Source: JBFMAI01 sp964462635 (GTDB taxonomy: Bacteria; Planctomycetota; Phycisphaerae; UBA1845; Fen-1342). From it: DNA of 64,000 nt. Shown in pieces: positions 53,442 through 61,324 of the stretch. The position numbers were made by a program, and so were the translations under genes. The notes beneath the pieces are model-generated. The model saw only the letters and a list, made by a program, of their open reading frames with translations. It searched no databases and was not told where the DNA came from. Numbering within the stretch: position 1 is the first letter of the stretch; each line of letters opens with the position of its first letter. The DNA lies in NCBI GenBank assembly GCA_964462635.1, contig CAYWYJ010000001.1, positions 31,782 through 95,781 of the forward strand, read 5' to 3'.

Positions 53442-54357
53442 GCGTCGGGCCGGCGGTGACGTAACGACGGGGGCCCATCGCGGTGTAGCGACACAGGATT
53501 TCGTGCTCGCGCGTGCCAAACTGCGCCGCCAGCGCGGCTTCCGTCAGCCCGTCGCCGAGCAGGACCACTTCGTCGCCGGGCTTGTCGAGGGGATCGACCG
53601 AGACGAACGACGTGTTCATGCCGACTTCGAGCAGGCGTTGCGGCCGGCCGTTGATGAGCACCGGCCCCGCTTGGACGAAGTTGCTGTAGCCCGCCAGCAG
53701 GATGCCCACCCGCGGGTAGCGGAAGCCGGTGTAGCCGACCGGCCCGCTCGTGCTGCGCACCGCGTGCAGCCGCGTCGTCACGCGCACGGCCCCGCGATAC
53801 AGCGCCAGCCCCGGCCGCACGGCGTCGAAGTAGGTCTCGGGCCGGTCGAGCAGGCACGTGGCCGCCGCATGGATCGGCCGCCCCCGCCCCGCGCACGCCG
53901 CCCGCAGCCGCTCCGTGGCCTCCACCGTCACCGCGTGCGAGAAGTAGTCTTCCACGTCGCAGCGCGCGACGAGGTCGTCGAGGTCTTCCGGCGGACAGCC
54001 GAAGCGCTGCATGCCGGTGTCGACCTTGATCGCCACGCGCATGCCGGCGAACTTGGCCGCCGCGGCGCGATTGGCCACCGCCGGCCGCAGGTTCAGCTCA
54101 CGGAACTCGGCGGGTTCGCCCTCCGGCGGCCCGAGCACGAGGCCGCCGCGGCCCACCTCGCGGGCCTCGGCGACGCAAAAGTAGGCGAACTCCTGCACGA
54201 CGGAGGCCAGGGCGTCGGCGACGCGCGGCGCGCCGAGGCCATATCCGTCGGCCTTGATGACGGCGATGAGCCCGACCCCCGTCTTGGCGCGCACCGCTTC
54301 CGCCGCGGCCCGCACTTGATCGAGATTGATGGTGACGTCTACGTGGGGAGCACGCAT
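53386..54357 (-). CDS. Alanine-racemase-like fold-III PLP protein
   Basis: 323 residues, shorter than typical alanine racemases (about 360-380). PLP lysine in VIKADGYGLGA (about residue 34), ANRAAAAKFAGMRVAIKVDTGMQRFG, VRPGLALYRG, GYTGFRYPRVGILLAGYSNF with a Tyr at the place of the second catalytic base, and GPRRYV near the end. The usual GYADG and MD motifs read GYSNF and VGMNTSF, so substrate specificity is uncertain. If alanine racemase, it makes D-Ala for peptidoglycan. The final 20 or so residues (GPTPTDSLCTTRATVPTPPR) extend past the family end into antisense of the epimerase gene. Confidence 0.82.
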   Translation of the reverse strand: MRAPHVDVTINLDQVRAAAEAVRAKTGVGLIAVIKADGYGLGAPRVADALASVVQEFAYFCVAEAREVGRGGLVLGPPEGEPAEFRELNLRPAVANRAAAAKFAGMRVAIKVDTGMQRFGCPPEDLDDLVARCDVEDYFSHAVTVEATERLRAACAGRGRPIHAAATCLLDRPETYFDAVRPGLALYRGAVRVTTRLHAVRSTSGPVGYTGFRYPRVGILLAGYSNFVQAGPVLINGRPQRLLEVGMNTSFVSVDPLDKPGDEVVLLGDGLTEAALAAQFGTREHEILCRYTAMGPRRYVTAGPTPTDSLCTTRATVPTPPRT

Positions 54358-54395
54358 GATGCCTTCACTTCGCGGACTTCCGTTTCCGCGCCCGC

Positions 54396-54423
54396 AGTAT
54401 ATCCCGTCGGCGGGTCGGGGCAA
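54396..54423 (-). promoter_or_regulatory. Candidate promoter of the racemase-like gene
   Basis: On the minus strand TTGCCC (54423-54418), 16-base spacer, TATACT (54401-54396), ending 39 bases before the ATG at 54357. The divergent queA has TAGAAT at 54464-54469, 32 bases before its ATG. Confidence 0.5.
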
Positions 54424-54501
54424 GCGCCATCGGGTTTTCTCCAGCGGGCGCGGCGACCGGCGGTAGAATCTGCGCCTCACTGGCCCGGACCAGAGGCCGC
54501 C

Positions 54502-55542
54502 ATGCGCCGCGACGAACTGCACTACGAGCTGCCGCCGGAGCGGATTGCCCAGCATCCCGTCGAGCCGCGGGACGCCGCCCGCCTGCTTGTGCTCGACCGG
54601 ACGACGGGCCGCATCGAGCACCGGGTCTTCCGCGACCTGCCGCGGTACTTGTCGGCCGGCGACGCCCTCGTGCTCAACGACACGCGCGTCATTCCGGCCC
54701 GCTTCTTCGCCCGGCGGGCCACCGGCGGCCGGGTCGAAGTCCTGTTCCTGCACGAGACGCCCGACGCTTGGCGCGTACTGTTGCGGCCCGCCGCCCGGCT
54801 GCGAATCGGTCAGACCCTGGCGTGCGAGGGCGACACGACGCGGCTGGAGTTGGTCGGGGCGGCGGAGCGCGGCCAATGGCTGGTCCGGCCGCAGCCGCCG
54901 CTGCCGCCCCTCGACCTCCTGACCCGGATCGGCCGGACGCCCCTGCCGCCGTACATCCGCCGGACCGAGCCGGAGCCGGGGGATGCGGACCGCTACCAGA
55001 CCGTCTACGCGCGTCAGCCGGGGGCGGTCGCGGCCCCGACGGCGGGGATGCACTTCACGCCGGGGTTGCTGGCGGCGCTCGACCGGGCGGGCGTTCGGCG
55101 GGTCGCTGTCACCCTGCACGTGGGGGCGGGCACGTTCACGCCGATCGAGGCCGACGACCTGGCCGACCATCGGATGCACGCGGAGTGGTTCGAGGCGTCC
55201 GGCGCGGCGATTGGCGCCTTGCGTGAAACGAGGTCCACGGGCGGCCGAATCGTGGCGGTCGGGACGACGGCTGCCCGCGTGCTGGAATCCCTGCCGGAGG
55301 GTAGTCTCCATGAAGGGGGACGGGCGGCGCGTGCAAGCGGCTGGACGGACATCTTCATCTACCCCCCTTATCGCTTCCGGCACGTTGATCGGCTGGTGAC
55401 GAACTTCCACCTGCCCGGCAGCACGCTGCTGGCAATGGTCATGGCGTTCGCGTCACCGGACCTGATTCGGCAGGCGTACGAGGCGGCCATCGCCGAGCGC
55501 TACCGCTTCTACAGCTATGGCGACGCGATGCTGATCTTGTGA
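54502..55542 (+). CDS. queA: S-adenosylmethionine:tRNA ribosyltransferase-isomerase
   Basis: 346 residues, normal length. It transfers the ribosyl part of SAM to 7-aminomethyl-7-deazaguanine in tRNA during queuosine synthesis. Family marks: YELPPERIAQHPVEPRDAAR, LNDTRVIPAR, GRTPLPPYIRR, DRYQTVYA then PGAVAAPTAGMHFTP, LHVGAGTFTPI, RIVAVGTTAARVLES, TNFHLPGSTLLAMV and FYSYGDAMLIL at the C-terminus. Divergent from the racemase-like gene across 144 bases. No tgt is seen nearby. Confidence 0.97.
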   Translation: MRRDELHYELPPERIAQHPVEPRDAARLLVLDRTTGRIEHRVFRDLPRYLSAGDALVLNDTRVIPARFFARRATGGRVEVLFLHETPDAWRVLLRPAARLRIGQTLACEGDTTRLELVGAAERGQWLVRPQPPLPPLDLLTRIGRTPLPPYIRRTEPEPGDADRYQTVYARQPGAVAAPTAGMHFTPGLLAALDRAGVRRVAVTLHVGAGTFTPIEADDLADHRMHAEWFEASGAAIGALRETRSTGGRIVAVGTTAARVLESLPEGSLHEGGRAARASGWTDIFIYPPYRFRHVDRLVTNFHLPGSTLLAMVMAFASPDLIRQAYEAAIAERYRFYSYGDAMLIL

Positions 55543-55606
55543 GCGCAACCGTGTGCGTCGGTCGCGCCGCAGCCCGGCCATCCACGAAGGCGATCACAGT
55601 CGGTGG

Positions 55607-55675
55607 GGCTTGACCCTCCCCCAACCCCTCCTCGCCACAGCGAGTCGCCCGGGGCGACCTGAGAGGGAGGGGGGT
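55607..55675 (-). repeat. Family E repeat with nested core module, copy 1
   Basis: GGCTTGACCCTCCCCCAACC, CCTCC, then the module TCGCCACAGCGAGTCGCC (55632-55649) CGGGGCGAC, then CTGAGAGGGAGGGGGG. Without the module it equals the sequence at 34586-34625. The near-identical reverse copy is at 62655-62718. It lies between convergent queA and rsmB. Confidence 0.9.
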
Positions 55676-55688
55676 TGCGTTGGCCTTC

Positions 55689-55730
55689 GAGCACGGGGGC
55701 TTCGAGCATGGGGGCCTTGTTCCCGTGCTC
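55689..55730. terminator. Hairpin between convergent queA and rsmB
   Basis: GAGCACGGG (55689-55697) pairs with CCCGTGCTC (55722-55730), with an inner GAGCATGGGGG repeat in the loop. There is no T-run. The right arm overlaps the rsmB stop codon. Terminator function is possible but unproven. Confidence 0.35.
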
Positions 55731-57156
55731 AGGGCGTCGCCGCGCGGCGGGTGAGGCGTGCGAAATAGCCGCCGTCGCGCCAGTCGCTCGCGCGCGGTCC
55801 CCACGCGGGGAGCGTGGTGCGCTCGACATCCAGCCGCCACTCGGGGTGCTCCGCCAGGAAGAACGCCACGACGTCCTCGTTCTCCTGCGGCTCGAGGCTG
55901 CATGTGCTGTAGACCAGCCGGCCGCCGGGCCGGACCCGTCGGGCCGCGTCGCGCACGAGATCGTGTTGCACCGCCACCAGCGACCGGAGCTTGGCCGGCG
56001 TGAGCCCCAGGCGGGCTTCGGGTCGGCGGGCGACGACGCCGGTGTTGGAGCACGGCACGTCCACGAGGGCCGCGTCGAAACCGGGTGCTACCAACGTCTC
56101 GTCGGTTCCGGGGAGCATCGGCGTCCCGCCGGTCAGCGGCACGGCTCGAACGCACCGCAACCCGAGACGGGCGACATTCGCGCGCACACGACCCAGACGT
56201 TCGGCGTCGGTGTCACACGCCACGATCTCACCGGTGTCGTTCATCGCGATCGCCAACGCGACGGACTTACCGCCCGGGGCTGCGCACAAGTCCAGAATGC
56301 GCTCGCCGGGCTGGGCTTCCACCGCCGCCGCCGCCGCGTGGGCCGTCGCGTCCTGGACGTACAGGCTTCCGCCCTGAAACAGCGGGCCATCCAGGACGCT
56401 GACCGATGCGGGCAGGAACGCGGCCCCGGCGGCGAACTCGACTTCGGCCCCGCAGGCTTGGCGCAGTTGGTCTTCGAAGTCGGCGGCCGAAATCCGGAGC
56501 ACGTTTCGTTGCAGCACGGTCACGGGCACCGCCTGCGACGCCCACGCCACCAGCTCGGCCGTTTCCACGCCGTAGCGGGCCGCCAGTTCCTCGAAACGCT
56601 CGCGCCGCTCACCGGTCGCCGCCGCCAAGTGCGCGGCCAGGCATTCCGGCGTGGGGAGGACCGGCCGGTCAAAACGGCAAGCGGCGTCCCACGCGACGCG
56701 CACCTCGGTTGGGTCCAGCCGGTGCCACGCCGTCCGCCGCTCCACAACCGCCCCCGCCAGACGCCGCAGCACCGCATTGACCATCCCCGGCGCGCGGCCG
56801 CCGGCATGACGCCGAGCCAACTCGACCGCCTGATCGACGGCGGCGAAGACCGGGACGCGGTCCATCCAGATGATCTGGTAGGCGGCGGTCAGCAGGACGG
56901 CCCGCAACGTCGGCTTCGTGCGTTCGAAATCCAAGCGGGCTAGTCGGGTCAGGACGTGTTCGATCGTGACGAGGTGTCGCAGCGCCCCGTGGCTGATTTC
57001 GCGGGCCAGCGCCGCCGCGCGCCCGTCCAGTTGCCCCCCGGCACGCAGCCGCTCCAGCGTCTCGCGCGCGAAGCCGCGGCCGGTCAGCACGTCGGCGACC
57101 GCCAGGACCGCCGCCGCCCGGCCGTCGATGTTCGTGACTGAAACGGGGGGTTTCAT
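55729..57156 (-). CDS. rsmB: 16S rRNA (cytosine-967 C5)-methyltransferase RsmB
   Basis: 475 residues. N-terminal NusB-like RNA-binding domain (about 10-150: ALAREISHGALRHLVTIEHV, GMVNAVLRRLAG) and C-terminal Rossmann methyltransferase (about 230-475) with LDLCAAPGGKSVALA (SAM), VACDTDAERLGRV, and the catalytic DVPCSNTGVVARRPEARL containing one conserved Cys; the second Cys is in VYSTCSLEPQENED. Start overlaps the fmt stop by four bases (ATGA), so they are coupled. Cluster def-fmt-rsmB is the classical translation-maturation operon. Confidence 0.95.
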   Translation of the reverse strand: MKPPVSVTNIDGRAAAVLAVADVLTGRGFARETLERLRAGGQLDGRAAALAREISHGALRHLVTIEHVLTRLARLDFERTKPTLRAVLLTAAYQIIWMDRVPVFAAVDQAVELARRHAGGRAPGMVNAVLRRLAGAVVERRTAWHRLDPTEVRVAWDAACRFDRPVLPTPECLAAHLAAATGERRERFEELAARYGVETAELVAWASQAVPVTVLQRNVLRISAADFEDQLRQACGAEVEFAAGAAFLPASVSVLDGPLFQGGSLYVQDATAHAAAAAVEAQPGERILDLCAAPGGKSVALAIAMNDTGEIVACDTDAERLGRVRANVARLGLRCVRAVPLTGGTPMLPGTDETLVAPGFDAALVDVPCSNTGVVARRPEARLGLTPAKLRSLVAVQHDLVRDAARRVRPGGRLVYSTCSLEPQENEDVVAFFLAEHPEWRLDVERTTLPAWGPRASDWRDGGYFARLTRRAATP

Positions 57157-58106
57157 TCCGCGGTGGTCGGCAGGAGGCGGTCCCCCGCGGCGAGGTTGCG
57201 ACCGCGGGCAAGCGCGTCAAAGGGCATGAGCCTCTTCCCCGCGGGCTGGACTTCCAGCAGTCGCACGCGGCCCGCGGCTGTCTGCACCGTCAGATCATCG
57301 CTCAGCGTGCCCGGCGGGCAGGCCGGGTCCGGCGGAGTGTCGGCGGCGGCAACCGTCGCGCGGGCCAGCAGCAGGCGCTCGCGCCGCCCGCTGCGCGTCG
57401 CCAGCACGCAGGCGGCGGCCGGCCACGACCACAACCCGTGTATGCGTCGAACCACGCGCGGCGCGGGCTCATCGAAAGCGACCGTCCCGTCGGCCTTGGT
57501 GAGTTTCGGAGCGCGCGTCGCCCGGCTCGGATCCTGCGCGACGGGCCGGAGCGTCCCCGCCGCGATGGCCGGGAGCGTTTCCACCAGCAGCTCGGCCCCG
57601 AGCAGCGCGAGCCGGTCGTGCAGTTCGTCCGCCGTCTCGGTTTCGCCGATGGGCGTGGCGCGTTGGCTCCACACCGCGCCGGCGTCCCAGCGCTCGTTGA
57701 GCTGGAACACGGTGACGCCGGTGACCGTTTCGCCGTCGAGAATCGCCCGCTGAATGGGTGCGGCCCCGCGGTACTTGGGCAGCAGCGACCCGTGGAGGTT
57801 GATGCACCCTCGCGGTAGGGCGCCGAGGACCGCCGGCCCCAGCTTCTGCCCAAACGCGGCCACGACGCCGATCTCGGCCCGGCCCCACAACTCCGCCGCC
57901 GGCAGCGCGTTCACATCGTCGGTCTGCACGTGCCGCAGGCCGAGCTCCTCGGCCGCCGCCCGCACCGGCGTCGGACGCACGGACCGGCCGCGCCCCGCCG
58001 GCCGATCCGGCTGGCTGACGACGGCGACCAAGTCGTGGCCGGCGTCGCGCAGCACCCGCAGCGCGGGGACGGCGAAGTCACCGGTGCCGAGAAAGACGAT
58101 GCGCAT
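57153..58106 (-). CDS. fmt: Methionyl-tRNA formyltransferase
   Basis: 317 residues, normal length. It formylates initiator Met-tRNA. Signatures: FLGTGDFAVPALRVL, VVSQPDRPAGRGRSV, VVAAFGQKLGPAVLGALPRG, INLHGSLLPKYRGAAPIQRA (catalytic HGSLLP and RG), GVTVFQLNERWDAGAV (catalytic Asp). The C-terminal oligonucleotide-binding domain ends with PAGKRLMPFDALARGR. It overlaps rsmB by four bases and follows def by 69 bases. Confidence 0.97.
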   Translation of the reverse strand: MRIVFLGTGDFAVPALRVLRDAGHDLVAVVSQPDRPAGRGRSVRPTPVRAAAEELGLRHVQTDDVNALPAAELWGRAEIGVVAAFGQKLGPAVLGALPRGCINLHGSLLPKYRGAAPIQRAILDGETVTGVTVFQLNERWDAGAVWSQRATPIGETETADELHDRLALLGAELLVETLPAIAAGTLRPVAQDPSRATRAPKLTKADGTVAFDEPAPRVVRRIHGLWSWPAAACVLATRSGRRERLLLARATVAAADTPPDPACPPGTLSDDLTVQTAAGRVRLLEVQPAGKRLMPFDALARGRNLAAGDRLLPTTAE

Positions 58107-58175
58107 GCAATCCGCTCCTCATTGGAGGCGCGACGGCCATGTGCATCGTATGCGAACGGCGCGCGGGTGAAAGAG

Positions 58176-58733
58176 CTAGCGGGGGGTGCGGGCGGCGGAG
58201 CGCGAGCGTTTCGTGGACGACTTGAATTGGTCTTCCAGGGCCTTCAGCGTCTTGCGCGTGGCGAGGCGGTCGCTGGGCCCCATGCGGTCGATGATGAGCA
58301 CGCCGTTGAGGTGGTCGATCTCGTGCTGGCAGACGCGGGCGGGCAGGTCCTCCAACGGGAGTTCCACCGGGTGGCCCTCGAGATCCTGCGCGGTCAGGTG
58401 GGCTTGTTGCGCGCGGCGGACCTGGACGTTGATGCCGGGTAGCGAGAGGCAGCCCTCCTCCGCTTCGACCGAGCCGTGCAGGTCGCGCAGGACCGGGTTC
58501 ACGAACGCCCGCTTGTCTTCGGGCTTGCCCGTCGGGTTATAGACGAACAGCCGCTGGTTGATGCCGACCTGCGCCGCGGCCAGCCCGACGCCCTCGCCGG
58601 TCTCCATCAGCTCGTACATCCGCTCGACGAGCGCCTTGAGCCCGTCATCAAAGACGGTGACGGGCTGGCACACCTGCCGGAGGCGGGGGTCGGGGTAGTG
58701 GATGATGCGCAGGTCTTTGGGATCGTCGGTCAC
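58176..58733 (-). CDS. def: Peptide deformylase
   Basis: 185 residues. It removes the formyl group from nascent proteins, the counterpart of the adjacent fmt. Metal/active-site motifs: GVGLAAAQVGINQRL (motif 1), EGCLSLPGI (Cys ligand), CQHEIDHLNGVLIID (HExxH). The basic C-terminal extension (KSSTKRSRSAARTPR) is longer than in E. coli. A good sigma-70-type promoter lies at 58851-58879, and the family B repeat sits in the resulting leader. Confidence 0.97.
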   Translation of the reverse strand: MTDDPKDLRIIHYPDPRLRQVCQPVTVFDDGLKALVERMYELMETGEGVGLAAAQVGINQRLFVYNPTGKPEDKRAFVNPVLRDLHGSVEAEEGCLSLPGINVQVRRAQQAHLTAQDLEGHPVELPLEDLPARVCQHEIDHLNGVLIIDRMGPSDRLATRKTLKALEDQFKSSTKRSRSAARTPR

Positions 58734-58754
58734 GACAGCTCCGCGGTCCAGGAA

Positions 58755-58825
58755 CGCCTATCAGAACCCCGCACGCCAGTGTGGGGCCACGTGGCGCACC
58801 ACTTGCGTGGTGGGTTCTGTCAGCG
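58755..58825. repeat. Family B double-hairpin repeat, copy 4, in the def leader
   Basis: CGCCTATCAGAA, CCCCGCAC-gcca-GTGTGGGG, CGCACCAC-ttgc-GTGGTGGG (one end mismatch), then TTCTGTCAGCG. It lies between the candidate def promoter (58851-58879) and the def start (58733), so it should be part of the def transcript. Confidence 0.9.
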
Positions 58826-58850
58826 ACACTACGTAATTCGCACCGCCTCA

Positions 58851-58879
58851 ATCATAGTACTATCGGCTGTCGCTGTCAG
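58851..58879 (-). promoter_or_regulatory. def: Sigma-70-type promoter of def-fmt-rsmB
   Basis: On the minus strand CTGACA (58879-58874), 17-base spacer, TATGAT (58856-58851): five of six matches in each box, ideal spacing. It overlaps the 3' end of the upstream reductase gene. A palindrome ATAGTACTAT (58854-58863) overlaps the -10 and might be an operator. Confidence 0.65.
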
Positions 58880-59979
58880 AACGCCTGCCCCAGGAAGAAC
58901 GCCCGCGCGATCCGCCGCGACATCTGTGCGTTGGTGAACACCATCGGCAACAGGAGCCCCAGGTCCGTATTCGGCATGCGCAGGTACTCGGCGAGGTCGC
59001 TCCGCCACACGTTGCCGAAGCCGGCCAGCTCGTCCTGGAGCAACGGCGCCCGCAGGGCGGTCGCGGCCACCTCCGCCGCCCGCCACCCGGAGCGCAGCGC
59101 GGGGTACAGGCCCTCGTTGCTGAAGGCGGACACGAACCCGCCGGCGTCGCCGACCAGCAGGCAACGCTTGCCCACGTGGGACTCGAAGTCCAGCGCCGCC
59201 CCGGCCAACGCGGGGGCCGGTTCCACTCGGCCGCCGGCCGCGCGCGGAACCAACCCGGCGTCCCGCGCGGCGTCCAGCAGCGTTTCGAGCTGAGCAGTGG
59301 CGGGGGTGTCCAGGTCGTGCGTCAGCAGGGCGATCCGCACGTGCCCGCCGCCCTGGGCGACCGTCGCCACCCGCAGTGCGCCGCCGGCCCCGAGAACCAC
59401 ATCAAGCCCGGGTTGGCTTTCCGGGGCCGCGAGCACGGCCAGGGCCGCCGACGCGCCCTCCGCCGCCGCAGTGGGGAAGCGCCCGGCGCGGGCCGTCCGC
59501 GACCCGGCCCCATCGGCAACCACGGCCACCCGGCCGGTCGCGCCTCGACCGTCCTCCAGCGTGACGGTGGCGGCGGTCTCGCCCAGCGCGACGCCCGTGG
59601 CGGTCGCTGGTTGCAGCACCTCGACGCCGGCGGCCCCGACGGCCTCCAGCAGGGCGTTGGCCAGCGCGGCGGGATCGACGATCCATCCGCTCAGTTCGGC
59701 GTCGTCCACCGTGACGCAGCGCGACAAGTCCCACGGCCGCAAGCGCAAGCCCGCGAAAGCGGTACCGACGGCGCTCAGCTTGACCCCACATTGCGCGCAC
59801 ATCTTCCCCGCGGCGGGTGAGACCCAGCCGGCGCAGGGCGACGCCGCCGGCCTGTTCCGCGGCGACCGGTGCTCGATCAGGATGACACGCAGTCCCGCGC
59901 GTCGACCGGCGATGGCCGCGGCGCAGCCGGCGGGACCGCCGCCGATGATGACCAGGTCGGCGTCGAGGTCCGCGCTCAT
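58876..59979 (-). CDS. Geranylgeranyl-reductase-like FAD oxidoreductase
   Basis: 367 residues. N-terminal dinucleotide-binding DADLVIIGGGPAGCAAAIAG with the following acidic residue in VILIEHRS. Mid-region PCAGWVSPAAG (PxGxG-like block), VVADGAGSRTAR, and the late FAD-contacting CLLVGDAGGFVSAFSNEGLY then PALRSGWRAAEVA. This is the flavoprotein group that reduces prenyl side chains or related double bonds; the actual substrate (isoprenoid quinone, lipid or other) cannot be inferred. Start is four bases after the stop of the MCE-protein gene, so the two form an operon. Confidence 0.85.
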   Translation of the reverse strand: MSADLDADLVIIGGGPAGCAAAIAGRRAGLRVILIEHRSPRNRPAASPCAGWVSPAAGKMCAQCGVKLSAVGTAFAGLRLRPWDLSRCVTVDDAELSGWIVDPAALANALLEAVGAAGVEVLQPATATGVALGETAATVTLEDGRGATGRVAVVADGAGSRTARAGRFPTAAAEGASAALAVLAAPESQPGLDVVLGAGGALRVATVAQGGGHVRIALLTHDLDTPATAQLETLLDAARDAGLVPRAAGGRVEPAPALAGAALDFESHVGKRCLLVGDAGGFVSAFSNEGLYPALRSGWRAAEVAATALRAPLLQDELAGFGNVWRSDLAEYLRMPNTDLGLLLPMVFTNAQMSRRIARAFFLGQAF

Positions 59980-59983
59980 GCCG

Positions 59984-61324
59984 TTACTTCAGTTGTTCCC
60001 ACAAGACTTCTTCGGCCCGGCCGAAACGTTGGAACGCGGCTTGGACCGCCTCGTAGATGCCGCGCAATTCCTCCGCCTCCAACGCCCCGGGGGAGCCGTC
60101 GGGCGGGAGCGTTTGCAGCACCGCCGCCAAGCGGCCGGCGGCGTCGTCCAGTCGGCCGGCGGCTTCGGCGAAGTGGCTGGCGGCCCGGAAGACGAGCAGT
60201 TTCTCCTCGCGTTGCCGCGTCGGCCCCCAAATCAGCTTCGACGGATTGAGCAGCACTTCCTGGCTGGCCAGCTTGAGCTGGTCGCTCATCGTCACGAAGT
60301 TCCCGAGAGTGCGCTCCAGCGACGGGCGGCTGACCGCGACCAGCCGCTGACCCGTGGACGTCATCGATTGCACGTCGGCCAGCGACGCATTCACCCGGTC
60401 CATCGCCGTGTGCAATTTGCCCAGCGTGCCGTTGGGATTGCGGGCGTCCAGCTCAGTCCGCAGCGCCGCGAGCATCTCCTGGTCGATCGAGTTGACCGCG
60501 TGCCGCACCGTGGCCAGCGTGTCACGGACCACCGGGCGGTTCTCCTTCAGCATCGCCGCGGCCTCGGCCAGCCCCTCCTCCAGATGCCCCAGCGCGGCAT
60601 GGACGCGCGCCAGGACCGCCGCGTCGTTCCCGGCATCAAGTTGGGTGCGCAGGGCCGCGGTGGTGGCGTTCAGGTCGTCGGCCAGCCGGTGAATCTTGGC
60701 CAGCAGCGCCTGCTGCTCGCCCGGGCTCATCTGGTGCCGCAATTCACGCGTCACGGCGTTGATGTCGGTCAGGCTCGCCAGCAGCTTGTGCATCAGCGAG
60801 CCTTCCGCTTCCGGGTCCACGGCGGTGTTGAGCTGGTCCACGAACCCCCCCTCCGACAGCAACTCGGACGAGAGCTGCCCGATCGCCGCCGCCAGGCTCT
60901 GTGCCGGCAGGCCCTGGATCGGCTCGACCAGCGGCGTGCCGGGCGTGCCGACGTTCAGGATCGACACATACCCCGGCCCGCCGATCGCGGGCTGACCGGT
61001 CGTGATCCGGCAGTTTCCGTACAGGGGGATATCGTGCCGGAGGGTGGCCTGAACGATGAACACCGTGCGCGGGTGACCGTCCGGGCCGTCCAGTTGGGCG
61101 ACGCGGAGCTCGCGGACGCGCCCCACGTCCACCGAACCCGCCAGCAGGACCGGGCTGCCCTTCTTCAGCGGCGCCAGGCCCTCCTCGTGGCGGAAATGGA
61201 TCTCGATCGTCCGACCGTCGCCGCCCAGCGCGGGCACCAGGAACAGCAACGTCCCCAGGAACAGCCCGGCAACCACGATCGCCGTCAGCCCGAGTGCGAA
61301 ATCTTGACGCCGTTGTTTGGTCAT
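59984..61324 (-). CDS. MCE/MlaD-family lipid-transfer protein
   Basis: 446 residues from the ATG at 61324 (MTKQRRQDFALGLTAIVVAG); the longer frame upstream is not family-like. One N-terminal membrane helix (FALGLTAIVVAGLFLGTLLF) then an MCE domain (about 40-135: HFRHEEGLAPLKKGSPVLLA, GRVRELRVAQ, ITTGQPAIGGPGYVSIL). A long helical C-terminus (140-446) is like that of MCE proteins forming a periplasmic channel or needle. It probably moves phospholipids or isoprenoid lipids between membranes. No permease (MlaE) or ATPase (MlaF) is adjacent; the partner here is the reductase-like flavoprotein. Confidence 0.88.
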   Translation of the reverse strand: MTKQRRQDFALGLTAIVVAGLFLGTLLFLVPALGGDGRTIEIHFRHEEGLAPLKKGSPVLLAGSVDVGRVRELRVAQLDGPDGHPRTVFIVQATLRHDIPLYGNCRITTGQPAIGGPGYVSILNVGTPGTPLVEPIQGLPAQSLAAAIGQLSSELLSEGGFVDQLNTAVDPEAEGSLMHKLLASLTDINAVTRELRHQMSPGEQQALLAKIHRLADDLNATTAALRTQLDAGNDAAVLARVHAALGHLEEGLAEAAAMLKENRPVVRDTLATVRHAVNSIDQEMLAALRTELDARNPNGTLGKLHTAMDRVNASLADVQSMTSTGQRLVAVSRPSLERTLGNFVTMSDQLKLASQEVLLNPSKLIWGPTRQREEKLLVFRAASHFAEAAGRLDDAAGRLAAVLQTLPPDGSPGALEAEELRGIYEAVQAAFQRFGRAEEVLWEQLK

